Below, piece after piece: positions 14,965 to 24,300 of a DNA stretch of 36,341 nucleotides. Under the pieces are notes generated by a model. That model was not told the origin of the DNA and searched no databases. It saw only the letters and a program-made list of their open reading frames with translations. Positions within the stretch are counted from its first letter, which is position 1, and each line of letters begins with the position of its first letter. Both the position numbers and the translations under genes were made by a program. Source of the DNA: Mycobacterium sp. E183 (GTDB taxonomy: Bacteria > Actinomycetota > Actinomycetes > Mycobacteriales > Mycobacteriaceae); contig NZ_LZJN01000017.1 in the NCBI RefSeq assembly GCF_001667735.1, forward strand, positions 1-36,341, given 5' to 3'.

Positions 14965-16113
14965 TTAGGTGTCGCGAACCTCGGCGAGCGCCCGGTCCCA
15001 GGCGATGTGGCGATGTTGCAGCCCGGGTTCGTTGCGGCCGAACAGCAAGTGGTCGCGAACGCCCGAATCGAGGTTGGCCTGCAGGCCCTCGACGAGGCGG
15101 TAGTCCTCGTCGCGCACGGTGGCGTGGGCGTACTCGAAGACCGCCTGCGCGCCAGCCGCCACCGATTCGTCGGTCAGATCCAGCGGTGTCGAATTCTGGT
15201 GCACGGTGACCGAGTTCCCCGGTCGATCGCCGGGGTAGATCCGGAACAGCTCGCCGTTGGCGATGGTGACCGACAGCACGATGTTGGGGAACAGCGCGTA
15301 GATGACGACCATGTTCTGGAACGGATCCCACCGATCTTCGGGGACCTCGTCCAGCCCCAGGATCGTGTTGAGCGGGAAGATCAACCGGTGGTGCGGACCG
15401 AACGAATCGAAGACCGTGCAGTTACTGCGGGCGATCGTGGCGAAGGTCTGCTGGTGGACGGTGGCGAAATGGTAGTTCTCCGAGAAGGTGTCGACCGCGA
15501 GCTTCCAATTGATCGGGCAGTCGAGCACCTTCTCGCCCAGCGGCGACCACCGCCCGATGCCCCACGAATCGAGCTCGGAGGCAAGCGGGCCGAGGTGTGC
15601 GGCGACGTCCAGTGGAGAGCCGGGATCCATTGCGATCCAGAGGAATCCGGCGAACTCGGCAGCCGGGAGTTCGGTCAGGCCGTCGACTTTGACGCTGATG
15701 TCCGGGAACCCTTCCCGACCCGGCAGGCCGACCAAGCGCCCGGTGTTGTCGTAGGTCCACGCGTGGTACGGGCAGGTGAATCGCTTTGCGCTGCCGCATC
15801 CCGTCGCCACTTGCGACTGGCGGTGCAGGCAGACGTTGTTGAACGCCTTGACCGATCCGTCGGCCGTGCGGGTCAACAAGATGGACCGGCCCATCACCGT
15901 CTTGGTGCAATACGCGCCGGGGGAGGGTAACTCCGAGGCATAGCCGACCAACTGGGGGCTGGCCATCACCAGGGCGCGGTCCTGGACGTGGCGCTCGGTC
16001 GACGTGTATGCCCGCGCCTCGACCCGGTGCTCCTGCGGGGCGAGATCGGTGGTCCTGTCGCGCGCCAACTTCAAGGCGCGGCGGGTGAGGTCGATCAGCT
16101 GGTCGCGTTCCAT
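14965..16113 (-). CDS. Rieske oxygenase alpha-subunit-like protein
   Basis: A 382-residue ring-hydroxylating-oxygenase-type protein. The Rieske ligands lie in CLHRQS (about residues 95-100) and CPYHAW (about 114-119). The catalytic domain has the DTFSENYHFATVH motif (about 209-221), carrying the iron histidines, and RD near the C-terminus. It is clearly unlike the KshA-like enzyme at 7617: the second Rieske loop is CPYHAW rather than CPWHGW, and the spacing between the cysteine-histidine pairs differs slightly. No beta subunit, ferredoxin or reductase lies beside it. The ATG at 16113 lies only about seven bases after a predicted -10, so the mRNA is probably leaderless. Expression is very likely controlled by the divergent MerR protein. 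Confidence 0.9.
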   Translation of the reverse strand: MERDQLIDLTRRALKLARDRTTDLAPQEHRVEARAYTSTERHVQDRALVMASPQLVGYASELPSPGAYCTKTVMGRSILLTRTADGSVKAFNNVCLHRQSQVATGCGSAKRFTCPYHAWTYDNTGRLVGLPGREGFPDISVKVDGLTELPAAEFAGFLWIAMDPGSPLDVAAHLGPLASELDSWGIGRWSPLGEKVLDCPINWKLAVDTFSENYHFATVHQQTFATIARSNCTVFDSFGPHHRLIFPLNTILGLDEVPEDRWDPFQNMVVIYALFPNIVLSVTIANGELFRIYPGDRPGNSVTVHQNSTPLDLTDESVAAGAQAVFEYAHATVRDEDYRLVEGLQANLDSGVRDHLLFGRNEPGLQHRHIAWDRALAEVRDT

Positions 16114-16119
16114 CTGATC

Positions 16120-16150
16120 AGTACAGACCTTGCCACAGTTGTAAGGTCAA
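16120..16150 (-). promoter_or_regulatory. MerR-type promoter and operator for the second Rieske gene
   Basis: Read on the minus strand, TTGACC (16150-16145) and TGTACT (16125-16120) are separated by a 19-bp spacer, the over-long spacing that MerR proteins correct by bending DNA. Between them lies the dyad ACCTT-N11-AAGGT (16127-16147), with further symmetric positions inside. Transcription would begin about seven bases after the -10, essentially at the Rieske ATG. Confidence 0.75.
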
Positions 16151-16153
16151 GGG

Positions 16154-17053
16154 GTGGCTGAGCAGTTGCTGATCGGCGACGTCACGGCCCTGACCGGGAT
16201 CGCTTCCGGTCGCATCCGCCACTACGAGAAAATCGGCCTGCTGCGCGCCGAGCATCTGTCCAACGGCTACCGGGTCTTCGACGTCGAGCAGGTGCTCGAC
16301 CTGTTGCGCATCGATTTGATGAGGAGTCTCGGCGTCAGCATCAACGACATCCAGCGGCTGATCGCGGGTGGGCGCACCACGTTGGCGGGTGTGCTCGATG
16401 AGCACCGCACGTTGTTGATGCGTCAGCGCGACCGGCTGGACCAGCTGATCGCGGCCATCGATCGCTCCCGTGCCGCCACCGATTGTCCCGCCGAAGACGT
16501 CAACGAGGACATCCTGCGCAGGCTCGCGACCACCCACCGCGACAGCATCGGGGTCATCGGGCGGCTCAGCGCGCCGCTGTCCGAGCCCGTCGCCGCCATG
16601 TACGCAGACCTGTTCGAGGAGTGGGACCTGCCGGTTCCGGTGCTCTTCGGGCAGATGGTCCTGCCGGCGGCGGCCAGCACCCTGCTGGCGAAACTGGCCG
16701 AGACGCCGGGGCGCCAGGTGTTGTTCGATCGATTGCGTGACCTCGCCGGCGAGGTCATCAAGTTGGCCGACGACGGCGCGGCCACGGAGCTCGCCCGGCG
16801 TTGGATCGACAACCAGCTCGCCGACCCACTGCCCGACGACGTGGTGTGCGTGCTGCGGGGAGTGCAACCGTCACTCGAGCGCGACCCCGTCATCGTCCAG
16901 GGCTTCCGGGCCTGGGCGGGATCGATCAACCCGGCGGCCGCACACTTCCTCGACGAGATCGCCCGGCAGACCGCCGGCCGCGGCCTGGACGGCGTGAGCG
17001 TCATCGTGCTGCCCACGGCGGCGTCACCCCAAACCCAGGATGCGGCACCGTGA
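16154..17053 (+). CDS. MerR-family transcriptional regulator
   Basis: A 299-residue activator. The N-terminal winged helix (residues about 3-70) has the typical IGDVTALTGIASGRIRHYEK start and YRVFDVEQVLDLLRIDLMRS, followed by a long dimerisation helix around residues 85-115 (LLMRQRDRLDQLIAAIDRSR). The roughly 180-residue C-terminal part is an all-helical effector domain that I do not recognise; it has no metal-binding cysteine cluster, so an organic ligand is likely. The GTG at 16154 lies just downstream of the operator shared with the divergent Rieske gene. It probably senses a substrate or product of the Rieske enzyme (inference). Confidence 0.88.
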   Translation: MAEQLLIGDVTALTGIASGRIRHYEKIGLLRAEHLSNGYRVFDVEQVLDLLRIDLMRSLGVSINDIQRLIAGGRTTLAGVLDEHRTLLMRQRDRLDQLIAAIDRSRAATDCPAEDVNEDILRRLATTHRDSIGVIGRLSAPLSEPVAAMYADLFEEWDLPVPVLFGQMVLPAAASTLLAKLAETPGRQVLFDRLRDLAGEVIKLADDGAATELARRWIDNQLADPLPDDVVCVLRGVQPSLERDPVIVQGFRAWAGSINPAAAHFLDEIARQTAGRGLDGVSVIVLPTAASPQTQDAAP

Positions 17054-17113
17054 TGCAGATGTGACCAGTGTGGTCAATGTGTCGGATGGGGTTACTGTCG
17101 TACCCTGTCGCTT

Positions 17114-17836
17114 GTGTCATCGGTTTCGCGGCGCGACCTCCTCAGACTGGCGGCCGCGACCCCGGCCTTGGTGGGCCTGGGCGTCGCGGGCGCGTCCATG
17201 GGCGCCACACCGGCGTCGGCGTCGCTCGGCACCCTCTTGGACTACGCGGCCGGCGTCATCCCAGCCAGTCAGATCCGGGCCGCCGGTGCCGTGGGCTCGA
17301 TCAGGTACGTATCGGACCGGCGACCCGGCGGCAACTGGATGCTGGGCAAGCCGATCCAGGTCGCCGAGGCGCGTGACCTCAACAGCAACGGGCTGAAGAT
17401 CGTCTCCTGTTATCAGTACGGGAAGGGTGACACCGCCGATTGGCTCGGCGGGGCCAGCGCCGGGCTCCAGCACGCGCAGCGCGGGATGCAACTGCACGCC
17501 GCCGCCGGCGGCCCCGCCAGCGCACCGATCTACGCCTCCATCGACGACGACCCCTCTTACGACCAGTACAAACAGCTGATCGCGCCCTACCTGCGGTCCT
17601 GGGAGTCGGTGATCGGTCATCAGCGCACAGGTGTGTACGCCAATTCGAAGACCATCGACTGGGCGCTGCACGACGGTCTGGGCTCGTACTTCTGGCAGCA
17701 CAACTGGGGGTCACCCAAGGGATTCGCCCACCCGGCCGCCCATTTGCATCAGGTCGAGATCGACAAACGCAGCGTCGGCGGCGTCGGGGTGGACATCAAC
17801 GAAATCCTCAAGCCGCAATTCGGCCAGTGGGCCTAG
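17114..17836 (+). CDS. Tat-exported DUF1906 glycoside-hydrolase-like protein (Rv2525c-type)
   Basis: A 240-residue protein with a twin-arginine signal (SRRDLLRLAAATPALVGLGV) and a cleavage-type ATPASA end near residue 36. The mature part is the DUF1906 domain with a TIM-barrel-like, glycoside-hydrolase-25-like fold; visible motifs include YQYGKGDTADWLGG, the acidic YASIDDDP strand (about residues 138-145) and the closing VGVDINEIL. The M. tuberculosis homologue Rv2525c is a known Tat substrate next to fas and linked to the cell envelope; its substrate is unresolved. The GTG at 17114 has no Shine-Dalgarno, but TACCCT (17101-17106) seven bases upstream fits a -10, so a leaderless mRNA is plausible. 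The next gene downstream is fas, as in M. tuberculosis. Confidence 0.92.
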   Translation: MSSVSRRDLLRLAAATPALVGLGVAGASMGATPASASLGTLLDYAAGVIPASQIRAAGAVGSIRYVSDRRPGGNWMLGKPIQVAEARDLNSNGLKIVSCYQYGKGDTADWLGGASAGLQHAQRGMQLHAAAGGPASAPIYASIDDDPSYDQYKQLIAPYLRSWESVIGHQRTGVYANSKTIDWALHDGLGSYFWQHNWGSPKGFAHPAAHLHQVEIDKRSVGGVGVDINEILKPQFGQWA

Positions 17837-18379
17837 CCGCCGGGTTTCCGTCACCCGCCACCGTCGGGCCGCGAGTCTTAGAGATCCCAGCAAACACTCG
17901 TTCGCTCATTTCTGGCGGCGGCGGGCGCGGATGCCGCCCGCGCGACGCGGCCGAGGCGGGATCGACGCGGCTCGACGGCTCGAAATTTTTACATAACGAT
18001 TACATAACAAAACTGCCTTGATCAGCGCAGTTATAGCTACTCGACCGTAACCACCTGCACGCAGCGGGTTTGTTCGCGGGGCCCGCGCCGCCGATTCAGA
18101 CCGGTGTTACCCACGACACGGTTACCCATGCGTAGAACTCACCAGTAACCAATCACCACGCGAAACGGGGGTCGATCCTTATGACACTCTTAGTACAGCC
18201 GATGCAGTCCGCCGCGCCGCTCCACCCATGCGGACGGCCCGCCGACAACACACCGGTCAGACGGATTTTCGGTCGCGATTCGATGCGGAATCGACGGACT
18301 CTCTCGAGTTCCTGTCCCCTTCGGACCGGCTGAAAGCACTGATACGTAAGACGTACATGACGCATTGAGGGAGATAGAC
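17837..18379 (+). promoter_or_regulatory. fas upstream region with repeats (543 bp, no gene)
   Basis: I see no coding region here. A 7-bp GC stem (17921-17927 with 17935-17941) could end the DUF1906 transcript. TTACATAAC occurs twice in direct orientation (17989-17997 and 18000-18008, 11-bp period). AACTGC (18011-18016) and GCAGTT (18027-18032) form an inverted pair. GTTACCCA is repeated at 18106-18113 and 18121-18128. In M. tuberculosis the TetR-like activator FasR binds the fas-acpS promoter; whether any of these repeats is its site cannot be decided from sequence. Confidence 0.5.
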
Positions 18380-21300
18380 GTGACGATCCACGAGCACGAC
18401 CGGGTGTCCGCCGATCGCGACGGGAAAGGCCCCCACGCACCTGCCGGGGACACCCATGCTCTGGTCGACCGTCTGACGGCCGGCGAGCCGTACGCCGTCG
18501 CATTCGGGGGCCAGGGCAGCGCCTGGCTGGAAACCCTGGAAGAACTGGTGTCGTCGGCCGGGATCGAGGCCGACCTGGCAACGCTGGTCGGTGAGGTGGA
18601 GCTGCTGCTCGAGCCGGTGGCCAAAGAGCTCGTGGTGGTGCGCCCGATCGGTTTCGAGCCGCTCACCTGGGTGCGGGCGCTCGCGGCCGAGGACCCCGTC
18701 CCGTCGGACAAGCACCTGACGTCGGCCGCGGTGTCGATTCCCGGCGTGCTGCTCACCCAGATCGCCGCCGTGCGCGCGCTGGCGCGCCAAGGCATGGATT
18801 TGAACGACACCCCGCCGGTGGCCGTCGCGGGGCATTCGCAAGGGGTGCTCGCGGTCGAGGCGCTCAAGGCCGCCGGTACCCGCGACGCCGAACTGCTGGC
18901 GATGGCCCAGCTGATCGGTGCGGCCGGGACGCTGGTGGCTCGTCGGCGCGGAATCTCCGTGCTCGGCGACCGCCCACCGATGGTGTCGGTGACCAACGCC
19001 GACCCCGAGCGCATCGGCCGCCTGCTCGACGAGTTCGCGCAGGACGTCCGCACCGTGTTGCCGCCGGTGCTGTCGATTCGCAACGGCCGGCGCTCGGTCG
19101 TCATCACCGGCACCCCCGAACAGCTGTCCCGGTTCGAGCTGTACTGCCAGCAGATCTCCGAAAAGGAAGAGGCCGAGCGCAAGAACAAGCTTCGCGGTGG
19201 GGACGTCTTCGCACCGGTCTTCGACCCGGTGCAGGTGGAGGTCGGCTTCCACACGCCCCGGTTGGCCGACGGCATCGACATCGTCGGCGGCTGGGCCGAA
19301 AAGGTGGGGCTCGACGTCGCGCTGGCGCGCGAGCTGACCGAGTCCATCCTGGTGCGCCGCGTCGACTGGGTCGAGGAGATCGGCCGGGTGCACGACGCCG
19401 GTGCGCGCTGGATCCTCGACCTGGGGCCCGGTGACATCCTGACCCGGCTGACCGCGCCGGTGATCCGGGGCCTGGGTGTGGGCATCGTGCCCGCCGCGAC
19501 CCGCGGCGGGCAGCGCAACCTCTTCACCGTCGGGGCCGTCCCCGAGGTGGCGCGGGCGTGGTCGACGTACGCCCCCACGGTGGTGAGCCTTCCCGACGGC
19601 CGGGTCAAGCTCTCGACGAAGTTCACCCGGTTGACCGGACGCTCGCCGATCCTGCTCGCGGGCATGACCCCGACGACCGTGGACGCCAAGATCGTCGCCG
19701 CCGCGGCCAACGCGGGGCACTGGGCCGAGCTGGCCGGCGGTGGGCAGGTCACCGAGGAGATCTTCGGCGCACGCGTCGATGAGCTCGCAACGCTGCTCGA
19801 GCCGGGCCGCACCTATCAGTTCAACGCGTTGTTCCTCGACCCGTACCTATGGAAGCTGCAGGTCGGCGGAAAGCGGTTGGTGCAGAAGGCGCGTCAGTCC
19901 GGTGCGGCGATCGATGGCCTCGTCATCAGTGCCGGCATCCCCGACCTCGAGGACGCCGTGGAGCTGATCGAGGAGCTGAACGACGTCGGCATCAGCCACG
20001 TCGTGTTCAAGCCCGGCACGGTCGAGCAGATCCGCTCGGTCATCCGGATCGCGACCGAAGTGCCCACCAAGCCGGTGATCATGCACATCGAGGGTGGGCG
20101 CGCCGGCGGCCACCACTCCTGGGAAGACCTCGACGACCTGTTGCTGGCAACGTATTCCGAGCTGCGGTCGCGCTCCAACATCACCGTCTGTGTCGGCGGT
20201 GGAATCGGCACGCCCGAGCGGGCGGCCGAATACCTGTCCGGGCGCTGGGCGCAGGAGTACGGCTTCCCGCTGATGCCGATCGACGGCATCCTGGTGGGCA
20301 CCGCGGCGATGGCGGCCAAGGAGGCCACCACGTCGCCGTCGGTCAAGCGGATGCTGGTCGAGACGCAGGGCACCGACCAGTGGGTGGGCGCCGGAAAAGC
20401 CGTGGGCGGCATGGCTTCCAGCCGCAGCCAGCTGGGCGCCGACATCCACGAGATCGACAACAGCGCTTCGCGGTGCGGGCGGCTCCTCGACGAGGTCGCT
20501 GGTGACGCGGAGGCCGTCGCGGCTCGCCGCGACGAGATCATCGCGGCGATGGCCAACACGGCCAAGCCGTACTTCGGCGACGTCGCCGACATGACCTACC
20601 TGCAGTGGCTGCAGCGCTACGTCGAGCTCGCCATCGGGGAGGGCAACTCCACCGCCGACACCGCCGCACCGGGCAGCCCGTGGCTGGCCGACACCTGGCG
20701 CGACCGGTTCCAGCAGATGCTGCAACGCGCCGAAGCCCGTTTGCACGCAAACGATTCCGGACCCATCGAGACGCTGTTCAACGATGCGGCCCTGCTGGAA
20801 ACGCCTGACGACGCGATCGCCGCGCTGCTTGCCCACTACCCCGACGCCGACACCGTGCAGCTGCACCCGGCGGACGTCCCCTTCTTCGTCACCCTGTGCA
20901 AGACGCTGGGCAAGCCGGTCAACTTCGTGCCGGTCATCGACAAGGACGTGCGGCGCTGGTGGCGCAGCGACTCGCTGTGGCAGGCGCACGACGCCCGCTA
21001 CGACGCCGACCAGGTGTGCATCATCCCGGGCACCGCGGCCGTGGCCGGCATCACCCGGATGGACGAACCGGTCGGTGAGTTGCTGGACCGCTTCGAGCAG
21101 GCCGCCATCGACGAGGTGCTCTCCTCCAACGGGCGGCCCCGGGCCGTCGCGTCGCGTCGGCTGGGCCGCCCGGACGTCACCGGCCCGCTGGCCGTCGTGC
21201 TGGACGCCCCCGACGTGCAGTGGGCCGGCCGCACCGCGACCAACCCGGTCCACCGGATCGCCGACCCCGGCGATTGGCTCGTGCACGACGGGCCCGAAAG

Positions 21301-24300
21301 TCGCCGCGCCACACACTCATTCACCGGCGCGCGGCTCGAGGTCGACGGCGATCGGGTGATGCTCAGCGTCCCGATCTCTGGAACCTGGATCGACATCCCG
21401 TTCACCCTGCCGCCCAACACCGTCGACGGCGGCACCCCCGTGGTGTCCACCGAGGACGCCGCCACCGCCATGCGCGCCGTGCTGGCGATCGCCGCCGGTG
21501 TCGACGGGCCGGAATTCCTGCCCGCGGTCGTCGACGGCACGGCCGCCGTGACGGTGGACTGGGACCCCGAGCGGGTCGCCGACCACACCGGGGTCACCGC
21601 CACGTTCGGCGAGCCGCTCGCTCCCGGCCTCACCACCGTGCCCGACGCGCTCGTCGGCCTGTGCTGGCCCGCGGTTTTCGCGGCGATCGGCTCGGCGGTC
21701 ACCGACGCCGGCGTGCCGGTCGTCGAGGGCCTGCTGAGCCTCGTGCACCTGGACCACGCCGCCCATGTGGTCGGCGCGCTGCCCAAGGTGGAGGCCGAAT
21801 TGGCAATCAGCGCAACGGCTTCCCCGGCCGTCGACACCGACATGGGCCGAGTGGTCAGGGTCGCGGTGACGATCGCCGGCGCCGACGGCGCGACCATCGC
21901 CCGTCTCGACGAGCGCTTTGTGATCCTCGGTCGCACCGGCGCCGCCGAGCTCACCGACCCGGTGCGGGCCGGCGGTGCGGTGTCGGAGAACGCGACCGAC
22001 ACCCCGCGCCGCCGCCGCCGCGACGTGCGGCTGACCGCCCCGGTCGACATGCGACCGTTCGCGGTGGTGTCCGGCGACCACAACCCGATCCACACCGACC
22101 GGGCGGCCGCCCTGCTGGCCGGCCTGGAATCGCCGATCGTGCATGGGATGTGGTTGTCGGCCGCGGCGCAGCACGCGGTGACCGCCACCGACGGCCAGGC
22201 GCGCCCGCCGGCCCGGCTGATCGGCTGGACCGCCCGATTCCTGGGCATGGTGCGTCCCGGCGACGAGGTCGACTTCCGCGTCGAGCGCGTCGGAATCGAC
22301 CAGGGTGCAGAGGTTTTGGAGGTCGTGGCGCGCATCGGGTCCGATCTGGTGATGTCGGCGACGGCGCGCCTGGCCGCCCCGCACACGGTGTACGCCTTCC
22401 CGGGTCAGGGCATTCAGCACAAGGGCATGGGCATGGACGTCCGCGCCCGCTCGAAGGCCGCCCGCAAGGTGTGGGACAAGGCGGACAAGTTCACCCGCGA
22501 CACGCTGGGCTTCTCGGTGCTGCACGTGGTGCGCGACAACCCGACCAGCATCATCGCCAGCGGCGTGCACTACAACCACCCCGAGGGGGTGCTGTACCTG
22601 ACGCAGTTCACCCAGGTCGCGATGGCGACCGTCGCGGCGGCCCAGGTCGCCGAGATGCGGGAGCAAGGCGCTTTCGTCGAAGGCGCGATCGCCTGCGGCC
22701 ACTCGGTCGGCGAGTACACCGCGCTGGCCTGCGTCACCGGCATCTACGAACTGGAAGCGTTGCTGGAGACGGTGTTTCACCGGGGTTCGAAGATGCATGA
22801 CATTGTGCCCCGCGACGAGCTGGGCCGCTCGAACTACCGGCTGGCCGCCATCCGCCCGTCGCAGATCGACCTGCCCGACGACGAGGTCCCCGGCTTCGTG
22901 GCCGGAATCGCCGAGCGCACCGGCGAATTCCTGGAGATCGTGAACTTCAACCTGCGCGGTTCGCAGTACGCGATCGCAGGCACGGTCCGCGGCCTCGAGG
23001 AGCTGGAGGCCGAGGTGGAGCGGCGCCGCGAGCTCACCGGTGGCAAGCGTTCGTTCATCCTGGTGCCCGGCATCGACGTGCCCTTCCACTCGCGGGTGCT
23101 GCGCGTCGGGGTGGCGGAGTTCCGCCGCTCGCTGGAACGCGTCATGCCGCGCGACAAGAATCCCGACGTCATCATCGGGCGCTACATCCCGAACCTGGTG
23201 CCCCGCCCGTTCACCCTCGACCGCGACTTCATCCAGGAGATCCGCGATCTGGTGCCCGCCGAGCCGCTCGACGCGATCCTGGCCGACTACGACACCTGGC
23301 TGGCCGAGCGCCGGAATGAGATGGCGCGCATCGTCTTGATCGAGCTGCTGGCCTGGCAGTTCGCCAGCCCCGTGCGTTGGATCGAAACCCAGGACCTGCT
23401 TTTCACCGAGGAGGCCGCGGGCGGCCTGGGCGTGGAGCGGTTCGTCGAGATCGGTGTGAAGTCCGCGCCGACCGTCGCCGGACTGGCCACCAACACCCTC
23501 AAGTTGCCCGAATATGCCCACAGCACAGTCGAAGTGCTCAACGCCGAGCGCGACGCCGCGGTGCTGTTCGCCACCGACACCGACCCCGAGCCGGAGCCCG
23601 ACGCCGACGAGCCGGCCGCCGATTCCGACGCTGCCGCGTCGGACGGTGGGCCCAACCCCAATGTCGCCCCAGTCGTCGCTGCGGCTCCCGCCGCAGCTCC
23701 GTCCGGTGCTCCGAGGCCCGATGACATCGGGTTCGACGCCGCCGACGCCACCCTGGCGTTGATCGCGCTGTCGGCCAAGATGCGCATCGACCAGATCGAG
23801 GAGCTCGACTCCATCGAGTCGATCACCGACGGCGCCTCGTCGCGGCGCAACCAGTTGCTGGTCGACCTCGGGTCGGAGTTGAACCTGGGCGCCATCGACG
23901 GCGCCGCCGAGGCTGACCTGGCCGGCCTGCGGTCGCAGGTCACCAAGCTGGCCCGTACCTACAAGCCTTTCGGCCCAGTGCTTTCCGACGCGATCAACGA
24001 CCAACTGCGCACCGTGCTTGGGCCCTCCGGCAAGCGGCCCGCCGCGATCGCCGAGCGTGTCAAGAAGACGTGGGAGCTCGGCGACGGCTGGGCCAAGCAC
24101 GTCACGGTCGAAGTCGCGCTGGGTACCCGCGAGGGCAACAGCGTTCGCGGGGGCGCCATGGGACACCTGCACGAGGGCGCGCTGGCCGACGCCGCGTCGG
24201 TCGACAAGGTCGTCGACGCCGCGGTCGCTTCCGTGGCCGCGCGGCGCGGGATCGCGGTGGCGCTGCCCTCTTCGGGAGGCGGCGGCGGTGCGACCGTCGA

